Shown here one piece after another: positions 9,820-19,874 of a stretch of DNA of 64,000 nt. Numbering within the stretch: the first letter of the stretch is position 1; every line of letters begins with the position of its first letter. Origin of the DNA: Euborellia annulipes (taxonomy: Eukaryota > Arthropoda > Insecta > Dermaptera > Anisolabididae); assembly GCA_023213315.1 (NCBI GenBank), contig JAKCPI010000869.1, forward strand, positions 167,379-231,378, written 5' to 3'. The notes beneath the pieces were generated by a model that saw nothing but the letters and a program-made list of their open reading frames with translations, did not search any database and was not told the DNA's origin. The position numbers and the translations under genes were made by a program.

Positions 9820-10202
9820 AAGAATATCTAAAAAATAATTGATTTATGAATTTTAATCAAAACGCTTAAACAAATTTTGAGAAAATCGAAAAAAAAAAAA
9901 ACTAAAAAAGTACATTAGTAAAGTACTAGTACTTTTTGGCCGATTTTGTTTAAAAGTTTATCTTCAGGCTTCAGGGGGGTGTCTAACTTAAATATAAAAT
10001 TTCAACCTCGTAGCTCTTTTAGTTCCTGAGATATTTTGTTCACAGACAGACAGACTATGTCGCGAAAAACACTTTTTTGGATCGAGGGGACCTCAAAACG
10101 TGTATATCCATCAAAATCTCGACATCGAATTTTTGGCATGAATCCAATGCCGTACTTTCTCTGTCTATATATATTACATATATTCATAGGTAAGAGAAAG
10201 TA
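9820..10202 (-). mobile_element. TPE, minus half of an inverted pair
   Basis: Starts at the interior block AAAAAATAATTGATTTATG and ends in GGTAAGAGAAAGTA. The hairpin end is absent, so with the copy at 9110-9818 it forms a tail-to-tail palindrome centred near 9819. Confidence 0.8.
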
Positions 10203-11592
10203 ATAGCCTAAAGTACTCGTACAGTAAGATTTGACTAGGTGGCCCATAGTACCTCCAAATACGGAAAAGGAGAGAATTTTCAAATGAGAAAAAACGCATT
10301 ATATACAAAATTTGAACAAACGAATTTTTTTCTGAATGAAAAATGTTTGAATGTATCTTTTTGGATAGTTTGATTATACGAGTATAAATCTCGAAAAAAT
10401 GAATTTTTTCAACAAAAGATGAAATTATTTCTATCTTGAATTTATTCAATTATTATTATAATCGTATGCTGCATGAATAGCTTTTTTCAATTTTACTTCT
10501 CTTTTTAATGTAACCTAAATGAAATTTAAATTATAGCGGAAGAACTTTAATTCTGATTCTTTTATAAAAAAAATTCCATTTATTTTCTATAGTTGATGTT
10601 TATAAATTTGAAAACCCACTCTAAGAACAGTTAATGAAATTTCATCCACTCTTCATTTCGTATTTGTAAAAAAAAAAAATCATTTACGGAAAAGCATAAT
10701 GATCAATGGTAAAATTTCGCAGAAATATCTGTCAAAAAATTGCATCTTCACCATCAAACAATTGAATTTTCAATTCATTTATACATGAATTAAATTTCTG
10801 ATAAAACATTTAATGATTCATACTCTATCACTCCCTACTATTTCTGAAATTAAAGAAAACCTAAAATTCATTCATTCATTTCCCGTCCTTATGAATGAAA
10901 AATATAATCGATTCGTTGATTTGATGAGATATAATATTTGTATTCCGAATCTAATTTCAAGTGTATTTTCTTACTTTTTTAATGCTTTGATGTTTATAAT
11001 ATATATTTCCGATTTTTTTTTCTTCCCAAAAGCCGTTTCCCATGAATTCAAAAATAAAGATTCGTTAACCATCGAGTAAACAATAAAAGGAATTTCATTG
11101 ATCCATTTGCAATGGTTTTGGTTTGGTGAAGTTCGGTTCCGGAGGTTTGGAATTCTTCAAGATCATCATCGTTAGTGAGTGAGAGGCGAGATCAGAGCTA
11201 CTTATTGACATTAATAGTTCTGGTTAAGCGAAACTAATCTTTCCAAAGGAAATAAAAAAAAATTTTTATCGTTCAAAATAAATATGGGGATTAAATGGCA
11301 AAATAAAAACGGCGATTATCAAATCATAGGCCTGTAGATATTAGAATTCAAACTGATTAAGTTCAATTTAGAATGAAAATGAAATGTTTTGCATTTGAAT
11401 TTATTTAGGTCTAGATTTTTAATTTCTAAATTCATTGACAGCCAATGGAATTTTAAAAAATTTTATTGCTCAAGGGGGGGGGCAAACTAAAATTCTTAAA
11501 AACTAATTTAAAAAAAAAAAAAAAAAATTGAGGGGGCGGGGCGGGGGGGGGGGGCCAGGGAGAAGAGTTTTACCCCCAAAATTTTTTTCACC
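10203..11592. other. AT-rich intergenic DNA
   Basis: No gene is recognised. Several short open frames (for example 10813-11079, 88 codons) are rich in I, F, N and S and explained by base composition. Bases about 11110-11210 are a GC-richer unique patch. Poly-G and poly-A tracts occur at 11473-11560. Confidence 0.4.
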
Positions 11593-11715
11593 ATCATCAG
11601 ATATTAGGGAGTTGCTATATGGCGTGAATATATGAATACTGTAGGCCTATATGAAATATACATTGGCCTACTAACTGGCAATATTTATATTTTTAAGATA
11701 TTAACAAGTGTTCAT

Positions 11716-12172
11716 GCCCTCGGGGCTTGGTGTAGGGGCATGGACGTAACTAGTGGGAGTCAGGCGGCCCCTCCCCCAGAGGGCTCGTGGCCCCAAGAAA
11801 AATTGAGAAAATATGGGGCTTTCTAGGCCCACCGGAGGATAGCTGGTCCATGGCCCCCCCCAGCGAGGATGGCTGGTCCCCTGTGGCCACCCCCAGCAAA
11901 ATTCTCTAGTTACGCCCATGTGTAGGGGTTAGCGTGCTAACCTCTTATACCAAAAGTCGCGGGTTCGGACCCCAGGCAGTCCGATTTTATTTAAGCTATT
12001 TGGATACCAAATGCTTTAAATAAGAAAGCTTGGACCCCAATATGTATATATTAATCAATAACGGGTATCGTAAAAGTCTTATATTGGCTGAGTTGCCGAA
12101 AAGACTGTATGAATGTGTGTGTGAGTTTGAGTGTAAATGAGAAAAAAGTGTGAGCGTTTAAAAAAAAAAAAA
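11716..12172 (+). mobile_element. SINE1, full length, with nested MITE
   Basis: Starts GCCCTCGGGGCTTGGTGTAG (A-box region), B box GGGTTCGGACCCC, body, shared domain, GTGTGTGAG tail and poly-A. Target duplication AAGTGTTCAT at 11706-11715 and 12173-12182 is exact. The A-box region is interrupted by the MITE at 11739. This is the clearest reference copy for the family. Confidence 0.9.
11739..11920. mobile_element. hAT-like MITE, CATGGGCGTAACTAG family
   Basis: Ends CATGGACGTAACTAG and CTAGTTACGCCCATG, with exact 8-bp target duplications TGTAGGGG (11731-11738, 11921-11928). At 182 bp it is too small to encode anything and must depend on a transposase elsewhere. Confidence 0.9.
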
Positions 12173-12231
12173 AAGTGTTCATCAAAATATGGCGAAAAAA
12201 TTTAATACAATTTATGGCAACTCCCTAATAT

Positions 12232-12262
12232 CTGATGATGGTCCACTAAAGTGAACCGAAAC
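12232..12262 (+). ncRNA. Hammerhead ribozyme core
   Basis: CTGATGA, stem II GGTCCAC/GTGAACC (one mismatch) with a TAAA loop, then GAAACGTT. The cleavage-site base is U, allowed by the NUH rule. Flanks TAATAT and ATAAATT pair partly, with CCC/GGG further out. Confidence 0.65.
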
Positions 12263-12487
12263 GTTATAAATTGGGTATTTGAATAGATAGACTATTCATT
12301 TCTCCCCGGCTGCCACCTTATGACACTGATTGATAATTACAGACATTTCAACACCCGAAAAATTTAAAATGAATTTTTTATTTTATTTTTCGGAACATTA
12401 AATTGGCTTGTGGCTGAAAAGTAAGCGTAATTTCACTTGTTCGTACGTAATATTCTGCGATCACCAAAGTCAATTTAAATATTCACT

Positions 12488-12682
12488 GCCCTTTACCTAT
12501 GGCTCAGAGGTAGAGTATTAGCTTCTGGTGCGAAGGTTCAAGGGTTCGCATCCTATCTAGGTGGAGAAATGCATTTCAATTGAATTGGATACTAATCAAT
12601 TGAAATAAATAGGGACAGGGTCTAAATGGCCTCAGATGCCGAAAAATAACTTAAACAAATTAAAAAAAAAAAAAAAAAAAAC
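12488..12682 (+). mobile_element. SINE2
   Basis: TGGCTCAGAGGTAGAG (A-box-like), GGGTTCGCATCC (B-box-like), CAATTGAATTGGATAC body, GTCTAAATGGCCTCAGATGCCG shared domain in two adjoining blocks, and poly-A. Confidence 0.85.
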
Positions 12683-12854
12683 TATTCTTATACATCAAAA
12701 TAGTGAAGAGCAAAATTAGCTTTTTAATACTCGTATTACGCCGGAACAAAAGAAAAGTCAGTCACAATCCAATTAATGTTCTGAAAAATATTTTAAAATT
12801 TGAGTTTTATTAAATTTGAATATTAAATTGATGTTTTATGGCTGTGGAGATTTA

Positions 12855-13065
12855 CTCAGGATTCGCAGGGACTTTGTAGCCAGGAGATTAAATAAAAAAT
12901 CTTTTATTTAATTTTTATTTGCCGACGTTTCGGTCGCCAATCACGACCCTTAGGTATTTTAATATTCATTGCAATGCCTAAATACAATTTCTTCTGGCAA
13001 ATAAAAATTAAATAAAATATTTTTTTATTTAATCTCCTAGCTGCAAAGTCCCTGCGAATCCTGAG
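12855..13065. mobile_element. Short relative of the 1341-2025 fold-back
   Basis: Outer arms CTCAGGATTCGCAGGGACTT and inverse flank a centre in which most of each arm is deleted. The left arm keeps GACGTTTCGGTCGCC but the CTGATGA strand is lost, so the ribozyme is broken. Confidence 0.7.
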
Positions 13066-13799
13066 TTGAATATTAAGGATTGAACTAAGAGAATTCAATT
13101 AATACTGCCGCGCCGGGCCAATGGATTCTACTACATTAAAAAATTCTAAGGGGTCTTTAGCCTCAGGTGCCGAAAAAATCTTTAAATATATATTGTACAA
13201 ACAAAAAGTCTCGAGACAAACAGTAGAATTGAGTGTTATTTGTTTATTTTGAAAATGTATAAAACGAAAAGCAAAGGCTGAGCCCCCTCTTCATTCCCAT
13301 TCATTTTATACAAGGTATGAATTATGAGTGTGTGGGTTTTAATTGAAGTAATCGTATGTGTGAGTGAGCTTGTGCTTTGTGCATTTGCCTTTGCCTTTTT
13401 GAATATCGGAAAGTCATGGGGCCGTAATCAAATTAACGCTGCCGAGGCCCTGGGTGCACAGCGGGTGTCTCGCGCCCTGGGAACCGTTTACTTTGTTCGG
13501 TCGCGATTGCTCATCTCCACCTTGGAAAATTAGTATTGTTCAATTGGATACATTTATTTATTTAGTTCGGGCGAGTCATTCAATTCTATTGTCCCTAACA
13601 ACGCATTACATTTTTTTTCCCAAAAGTATATTTTCACAAAATAAAATATAATCTTTTTTTAATTTTATTATATTGTTATATTATATGTAGAGTTTCGGTG
13701 GCTTTGACACCCTGGATATTTTCTTGGGAAATTAATCATTTTATAATTATAATAATAAAATTAATCAATTATTTTTATGGTGAATAGGGGTTACTTATC
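13066..13799. other. Intergenic DNA with SINE tail and GC-rich island
   Basis: Bases 13150-13200 are a decayed shared-domain tail (CCTCAGGTGCCGAAAAA). Bases about 13410-13530 are GC-richer and unique, with GCCCTGGG repeated at 13448 and 13474. A 69-codon frame starting at 13324 spans this island. Its first half is hydrophobic, but no family or splice sites are recognisable, so I leave it uncalled. Confidence 0.3.
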
Positions 13800-13807
13800 C
13801 CCTCCGT

Positions 13808-14063
13808 CAAGGGCGGCCCTAGCCTTACATTTTGGGGGGGGTCACTGTTTTTTTTTTTTTTATAGTATAAATAAATGTGCCTGGACCCCAATAAATATAT
13901 ATTAATCAAATATGAGTATCGTTTAAGTCTTAAATGGTCTAAGTTGCCGAAAAGATTGTGTGAATGGGAGAGTGAGTGGGAAAAAAGTGTGTGTTAAAAA
14001 AAAAAAGATTTGGGGGGGGGGGGGGTCACGACCACCTTGACCCCCCCTCTGGGACCGCCCTTG
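13808..14063. mobile_element. hAT-like MITE carrying a truncated SINE1
   Basis: Ends CAAGGGCGGCCCTAG and TGGGACCGCCCTTG. Exact 8-bp duplication CCCTCCGT at 13800-13807 and 14064-14071. The interior has T, G and C runs. A 5'-truncated SINE1 (13878-14006) sits inside. Confidence 0.9.
13878..14006 (+). mobile_element. SINE1, 5'-truncated
   Basis: Begins at GTGCCTGGACCCC, lacks both pol III boxes, keeps the shared domain (TTAAATGGTCTAAGTTGCCG) and ends in poly-A. Confidence 0.8.
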
Positions 14064-14171
14064 CCCTCCGTACAGTTGATAAAATAAATTACTTTCGAAT
14101 AACTCCGGAGTAAGGGGATCATATACAATTTTCAATTGGAAGTTTACTCCTTAAAATGTTTTAATATTTTT

Positions 14172-14842
14172 TTCTTTCTCTTACCTCTATATATGTTAAT
14201 ATACATATAGAGGGAGAAAGTATTTGATTCATGTCAAAAATTCGGTGTCGAGATTTGAATGGATCAACACGTTTTGAGGTCCTCTGAATCAAAAAAAGTG
14301 GTTTTTGGAACATGGTCAGTCTGTCTGTGTGTGTGTGTGTGTGTGTGTGTGAACAAAATATCTCAAGAACAAAAAGTCCTAGAAGGTTGAAATTTTATAT
14401 TTTCATAAGGTACCCCCCTGGGACGTGACACGAAGCTTTTGAACAAAATCGACCAAAGAGTACTAGTACTTTACTGATGCACTTTTTCAGTTTTTTCGAT
14501 TTTCTCTAAATTTGCTCCAACGATTTTTTTTTAAATTCAAAAATCAATTATTTTTTAGATTCTCTTTAAAATGTATATTCTCATTTTGTCATTGAAATCT
14601 TCTGAAGACCACTTTACTCTTGTACTCCATAGAAAAGTTAGGAGAAATGGTTGCCATGGTAATAAAATAGAAATATTTTGCCTTACTTATAAATTGTACA
14701 TCTTGAAAATCGAATGTACCGTACTGTTGGAAACTAAATACATGTCGACACAAAAAATCTGGTGTGACAAGCACAGAACACAACTTTCGATTACCGAAGG
14801 CAAGAGAAATTGTGTGCTGTGCGCCAGCCACACCAGATTTTT
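14172..14842 (+). mobile_element. Complete TPE, reference copy
   Basis: AT-palindrome (CTTTCTCTTACC ... GGGAGAAAGT), block GTTTTGAGGTCC, a (GT)n microsatellite at about 14327-14352, conserved interior (GTACTAGTACTTTACTGATG; GGTTGCCATGGTAATAAAAT), then terminal hairpin AATCTGGTGTGAC ... CCACACCAGATT (14758-14840). No coding capacity. Helentron-related HINEs share this plan of conserved ends, central microsatellite and 3' hairpin; the assignment is an inference. Confidence 0.85.
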
Positions 14843-15199
14843 ATATTTGCTTTTTGTTAAACATATTTTTCCTTATTAGATAATTTTGGAGCATAAAATA
14901 TTTGAATATTTTTAGTAAAGAATATAATTTCAAATGTGATTTGGCCTATCTTCTCAGATTCACTCACAAGTCATGAACTTTTCTTGGCTATTTGTGAGCA
15001 TATAAATAAATAATCTAATAAAAAAATATTTTAAACTTGTTTTTTTTATTAAATATTATTATTATATAGAAATTAGGTACGGAGGGTGAACCTTAGAATG
15101 GGTGACCATTAAAAACCGTTGTAAATTGTCGTTTCGTATTAAATAAACAAAATAACTGCTATAGACAAATTAAAAAAAAAAAAAACTGCTATAGAAAAA
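14843..15199. other. AT-rich DNA with a 5S-like fragment
   Basis: Bases about 15070-15130 contain GGAGGGTGAACCTTAGAATGGGTGACC, written here only as landmarks GGTGAACC and GAATGGGTGACC, resembling the C-box half of a 5S-headed SINE. The rest shows nothing recognisable. Confidence 0.35.
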
Positions 15200-15291
15200 A
15201 AAATCTGGTATGAGTGACCACACAGAACACAAATTTCTCTTAGTTTCGGTATTCAAAAGTTGTGGGATATACTGTCACACCAGATTTTTTT
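15200..15291. repeat. Solo TPE terminal hairpin
   Basis: AATCTGGTATGAG ... TGTCACACCAGATT with inner ACACAAATTTCTCTTAG and inverse. Only the hairpin remains, with no TPE interior on either side, as expected from an abortive insertion or a deletion. Confidence 0.75.
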
Positions 15292-15596
15292 GTTTAGAGA
15301 TATAAGCCATCGCAAATTAGTTGCTGACATCTGAGTCTTTTTTTGCTGATTATTGGGACTGATGATTTTGATATTTTTCAGAGATTTTAGGTGCGCCAAA
15401 TTAGTTTCAAAATGTTGCTTTGAAAATAATGGTATATTTATTAAAGGTAAAAAAAAAAAAATAGAATGAAAATAACAGGTTTATAATAATTGTAGAAGCA
15501 AATAGAATAAGGTTAATTTAAATATTTAATATTTTAAGAAATGTAGCAACTATTGTAATTTGGGGCGGCGAATGCATCAATCTAAGCAACATTAAC

Positions 15597-15705
15597 AGTT
15601 TATCGTCCTGAAGATGGGATCTATGTGATTCCGAAACGTCGACGATAATTAAATAAAGTTTTTTTTTTTTTATTACTTGCTGGCTACATCTACGTAATCC
15701 TGATA
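15597..15705 (+). mobile_element. Penelope-like terminal fragment with hammerhead
   Basis: Single-arm copy: hammerhead followed by AATTAAATAAAG, poly-T, and TTGCTGGCTACATCTACG, ending TAATCCTGATAA. The order matches the fold-back at 1341-2025 (core, AATTAAATAAA, CCAGG-type block, AATCCTGAG). Confidence 0.6.
15600..15648 (+). ncRNA. Hammerhead ribozyme, best copy
   Basis: All parts are visible in order: stem I TTATCGTC (15600-15607), CTGAAGA, stem II GGGATC/GATTCC with a 5-base loop (one G-U), GAAACGTC with cleavage-site C at 15640, and the stem I partner GACGATAA (15641-15648), perfectly complementary over 8 bp. Stem III is the self-complementary ACGT only, so cleavage would need either a very short stem or a two-molecule form, as described for Penelope-like hammerheads. 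CTGAAGA fits the CUGANGA rule. Confidence 0.8.
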
Positions 15706-16603
15706 ATTAAAATATTTTAATAAATGAATGTTAATTTTAACAAGACATTTGGAATGTCAAAATAATTAATAATATAAAATTTTGAGAATTTTTCATTAAC
15801 GAAAACGAGGTTCTCGTTAATAACTCTCATTCCTCGATACTAATATGTTATAATTAAACGTATGCTGTCAAGTCATCTCATTCGAGCGAATCAATAGGTT
15901 CAATAAAGGTATTTGATCTAATTTAAGAACGAAGGCAAATTAAGTTTACGGGCTTCTATTCTTGAGTTTTGAAAAGCTCTAGGTAGAAAAAAAAATTCCT
16001 TTATGATCAGAGAGGAAAATAAAGCGACCACGTGCCCAGTAGAAATGAATAAGCATGAAATAAATGATTAGTCGAAATGAGTGTGAGAGGGTGTGAGTGG
16101 GCTAGAGCTAATCATTAAATGCCAAATGGGATAAATTATTATTTATTTTGTTTGTTATTTAAAAAGAGAAAAAAAAATCTTAAGATGTTTGATTATGTAA
16201 TTAAATTTTTCTGTCTAAGATCTTTTTCGGTCATTTTAAAAATTAATTATTCCTGAAAATATATTTCAAAATACTTTTTTTTTTTGTTCGATCTAACAAA
16301 TAAAGTTATCTTATATTTTTTTTTTCTTACTGGTAGTTTATATTTACGAGATAAGATTGTTAGAAATGAATGTTGAAAGGGAAAAGTGTGTGGGTGAGTT
16401 TTCGGAGGTCACCTATTTAAAATAAACTAAACTAGTAGCACTTTTTAGCTCATAAATAATCCTGTACACAAATGGATTTTTGGATAAGATATTAATTATA
16501 TTAAACAGAGGCGGATTAAGATTGCTCAAGGAAAGATTATCTTAAGGGAATCGGCTTCTAAAATAAGGAAATCGGAACCTGAGCCAATATGAGGTAATAT
16601 TAT
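15706..16603. other. AT-rich intergenic DNA
   Basis: No gene is visible. Bases about 15780-15835 contain a short inverted pair (GAGAATTTTTCATTAACGA / TCGTTAATAACTCTC). Bases 16500-16580 begin with CAGAGGCGGATTAAG, which resembles a solo hAT-type end. Confidence 0.35.
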
Positions 16604-16885
16604 AAAAATCAGGTGTGACTGGCCGCACAGCACATAACTTTCTCTTACCTATGGTAATTGAAAGTTGGGTTTTTGTGCTCACCAGATTTTGTATATATTT
16701 AGTTGCCGTCGATATATCAAAATTAAAGATGTAAAATGGGAAAATATTTATATTTTATTACCATGGCAACCATTTCTTTTATATTTTCTATAAAGTACAA
16801 GAGTAAAGTGACTAAATTGAGGGTAAAATGATAGTATCTGTTTTAAAATAGCAGCAAAAAAATAATTGATTTTTAAAATAAAATA
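16604..16885 (-). mobile_element. TPE fragment, hairpin end
   Basis: AATCAGGTGTGACTGG hairpin with inner ACTTTCTCTTACCTATGG, then minus interior (TACCATGGCAACCATTTC) to about 16875. It abuts the next MITE. Confidence 0.8.
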
Positions 16886-17432
16886 CTTTCTCTACAAAAG
16901 AGTAAAATAATAGTTTTGAAAAATAAATTATAATCTGACTCATGTCATCATACTATAATATAAAGCGCTAGCCACTGACTTCCGTTTTGTCGCCTGTTTA
17001 CCACTCTCTCTCTCTCTCTCTCTCTCTCGCTGATTGGCCAGAGAACTATGCAGTTAAAATTGTTAGAGCCAATATCGAGAAAATTGAAAAAAACTGAAAA
17101 AGAACATCGGTAAAGTTCTAGTACTTTTTGGCCGATTCCGTACAAAAGTTTATTTAACAAATATTTCGGTGCACATCGAAATATTTGCTAAATAAAGGAC
17201 ATCAGGTGGAGCGATAAAACTGCCTTCGGCGAGCAATTGCAAAATTTTAAAGATATAAATTTCCCTCACCTTCCTCTGTCTCTGGCCAAACAGCCAGAGA
17301 GAGTGGTAAATAGGCGACAAAACGGAAGACAGTGGCTAGCGCTTTATATTATAGTATGATGACATGAGTCAGATTATAATTTATTTTTCAAAACTATTAT
17401 TTTACTCTTTTGTAGAGAAAGTATTTATATTT
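16886..17432. mobile_element. MITE with about 130-bp terminal inverted repeats
   Basis: ATACTTTCTCTACAAAAGAG at 16886 and its inverse ending near 17430. Arms match through ATCATACTATAATATAAAGC and GACAAAACGGAAG. The left arm ends in a (CT)n run (17005-17028). The centre contains a minus TPE block (17085-17150) and a near-perfect hairpin at 17150-17195. A related end occurs near 21470-21500. Confidence 0.7.
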
Positions 17433-18323
17433 TTGTTTAATATTTGTTTTTTTTTTTAAAGAGACCTAAAAATTAAGTAATTTTTTAATACTAAAAGAAG
17501 ATAGTTTTCAATAAATGACTGCTGTATTTAAAACAATGAAGTAAGACTTTTACCTAACGACTCTAACCAATCATAACAACTCGATAGGAACTCCGAAAGG
17601 AGAAGAGGGAATGCCAAAACGGCAGTTCTTTCCTTTTTGGAATTCTGAAAACGGCCGGATTATACCAATAATAAATTAAGCAATCAAATATTAAATAATG
17701 ACACAGGTGTTAAAACAAAAAATTTCTAACACTCTTATAGAGAAGAGAGAAGTAAGAAGAACGTCAAAAATATAACAAAGAGTCGATCAATCCGTGAAGA
17801 TGAGTGAAGAGAAAAAGATTAGTTGAATAAGTTTAGGCTAATAAAAATAATCACTGTATTTGTTTATTTTTTAAAATGCATTATGAATATGAACCCAAGG
17901 GAAATATGTTAGGCGAAGCCTGGAATTTTCTTTAATAAATATTCTGTAGTAATGTCTGGCCACCAACAAAAATTTTGATAAAATTTGATGAATGAATAAT
18001 CTGATTGATGATCATTGATCATTCAAAACTAGTTGTAATTTTAATAAACACGAAGTTAAATATTTTAAGTAATATTCCGAGACTAATATGACATTAATTA
18101 GTTATTAATAAATAATCACAATTTATTTAGCAAATCGTGAAGCAATAGTCCTAAATGTCGACATCTCTTACATTTTTATCCTACATATACTTACTTATTT
18201 TGTAATTTCTATTGATGAAAAATTACTAATATCGTATTTCAAGAATAAAATTTAATGATTCTTTTATATTTGAATTCATATAATGTTAGGGCCTATGTCA
18301 AATTAACACGATAATGTACTCAC
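17433..18323. other. AT-rich intergenic or intronic DNA
   Basis: No repeat family or gene is recognised. If the exon at 18324-18400 is real, this is minus-strand intron downstream of it. Confidence 0.35.
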
Positions 18324-18400
18324 CGAATGAGCGGAGATCTCTTTTCGGAGCTGGCGGGCGTCGACGTTAGACCCGAAGATCGACAGGACAGGAATATCAG
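18324..18400 (-). CDS. Candidate internal coding exon, 77 nt
   Basis: On the minus strand a TTGTTCACAG acceptor precedes the segment and a strong GTGAGTAC donor follows it. After two leading bases it reads 25 codons without a stop, beginning DIPVLSIFGSNVD and ending LRKEISAHS. GC is above 50% in a window that is otherwise strongly AT-rich, and the segment is not repeated here. Residue composition is normal for protein, unlike the other open frames. I do not recognise the family. No neighbouring exons are visible, so the gene would have very large introns. Implied splice phases are 2 leading bases in and 0 out. Confidence 0.5.
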
Positions 18401-18550
18401 CTGTGAACAAAGTGCAAAACGAATTAGAACATGAATCAAAACTTTTATATCTATATAAGATTTGTATGAATGAATGACTTGAAGAAAAATTTTCAATTCA
18501 TTAGAAATGGATATGAATAAAGCAAATCTTAAAATAAAAATTTTTCTCGA

Positions 18551-18690
18551 AACCAGAATTTTTTCTTTAAAAATATATTTTAACAGCTTACGTTTCTACC
18601 TTAGTAAAAGCCATCCTCGGATGACCACTAACGAGGACACAGCCGAAACGTCAGCTGTTAAAATATATTTTTAAAGAAAAAATTCTGGCT
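18551..18690. repeat. Fold-back with degenerate hammerhead motif
   Basis: Arms CCAGAATTTTTTCTTTAAAA and inverse (18552-18590, 18650-18689). The right arm has GGATGACCACTAACGAGG then GCCGAAACGTCAGCTGTT, so GAAACGTC is kept but CTGATGA has become CGGATGA. The left arm has lost more. Confidence 0.55.
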
Positions 18691-18740
18691 TCATTTTTTT
18701 TCTAACTTTCATTCCTGAAGAAAAATATTTTTCTCAAATC

Positions 18741-18980
18741 TTATTTTCACGCCCTAGGGGGGTGCCTAACTTAAATATAAAATTTTAACCTCCTAGCTCA
18801 ATTCCTTCATGCTTTAAATTGAACACAAACAGACAGACAGACCATGTCGGGAAAACAACTTTTTTTGACTCAGGGGACCTCAAAACGTGTATATCCATCA
18901 AAGTCTCGACATCGAATTTTTGACATGAATCCAATACTTTCCTCTATATATATTAAGATATATAGAGGTAAGAGAAAGTA
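18741..18980 (-). mobile_element. TPE fragment
   Basis: TTATTTTCACGCCC through the ACAAACAGACAGAC microsatellite to the AT-palindrome GGTAAGAGAAAGTA. The hairpin half is absent. Confidence 0.85.
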
Positions 18981-19623
18981 AAAATTTAAATCCAAATTGA
19001 GATTAGTTCTATATACAAAAAGATGCGGTAACTCACCCCAGTAAAATTCTAAGTGGACTAATCATATTTTACTTTTCTACCTAATGAAAACAATCCCTAC
19101 AAAATTCTGCAAGGGATTCGATGGGTTCCTAAGTTACCCAGTGTTATTATTATCTGTTTATGAGAGTTTCGAAATTCTCAAAAATTAATTCCGCCCCAGT
19201 AATAAGAAATTTTAGAATGACATTAAAATGTTTCTATCCTACTATACTATTTGCTAAATATTGAATATAAATTTTAACTCAAACGGAATGCACTTATTTT
19301 TTAGTAAAAGTATTAAAAAACATTATTATCTTTGTGCATTATAGGAGATGGGGCATTAACCCCCCTCCCCTGGTTAATGCCTTCAAACCTCTCCCCCTAC
19401 CCCTTTTAAGGAAATGCGAGGCATCACCGCGAAATTACTCTCAAAATAATTTGAATACATTTATAAATAATTATTTTAATTTTTATTTTGAAATTATTTT
19501 AAATTTCAACCCTTAATCCACCCCTGTGTAAAAGTATATTAAGAAAATTTGATTAACAAAAATATAGGCCAATAAGAAAGAATATAATGGTAAATAATGG
19601 TGACTTAGGAAAAGATAAAAAAA
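18981..19623. other. AT-rich intergenic DNA
   Basis: Nothing certain. GCGGTAACTCACCCC near 19023 and GGGTTCCTAAGTTACCCAG near 19124 form a weak inverted pair that could be MITE ends. CCTTAATCCACCCCTG near 19511 resembles a solo hAT-type end. Confidence 0.3.
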
Positions 19624-19624
19624 T

Positions 19625-19874
19625 GCCCTCAGACTTGGTGTAGTTGGTAGCGTGCCTACATTCTATACCAAACGTCGCGGGTTCAGACAGTCCGAGGATT
19701 TCTATTTAAGCCATTTAAATACCAAATGGCTTAAATAGAAATGCCTGGACCCCCAATATGTATATTATTAAATAATAACGGTTATCGTATAAAGCCTTAT
19801 ATGACTGTGTGAATGTGTGTTTGAGTGTTATGTGTGAATGAGAAAAAAGTGTGAGTGTTTAAAAAAAAAAAAAA
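19625..19874 (+). mobile_element. SINE1, near full length
   Basis: GCCCTCAGACTTGGTGTAG head, B box GGGTTCAGACAGTCC (shortened), body, decayed shared domain and GTGTGAATGTGTG tail with poly-A. Probable target duplication AAAAGATAAAAAA on both sides. Confidence 0.85.

Larger units (their letters stand above)
11593..12262. mobile_element. Penelope-like fold-back split by a SINE
   Basis: CATCATCAGATATTAGGGAG at 11592 is the inverse of CTCCCTAATATCTGATGATG at 12221-12240. The two arms are separated by a SINE1 with its own target duplication. Confidence 0.6.

Noticed and set aside
11716..11970. Possible tRNA gene
   Set aside because: A and B boxes are part of SINE1; the head does not fold as a full cloverleaf and is interrupted by a MITE.
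13324..13533. 69-codon frame with a hydrophobic start resembling a signal or membrane segment
   Set aside because: Hydrophobicity follows from T-rich sequence; no domain, splice or conservation evidence.
17005..17028. (CT)n run as a promoter GAGA element
   Set aside because: It lies inside a MITE arm and the run is absent from the matching position of the other arm, so it is a microsatellite expansion.
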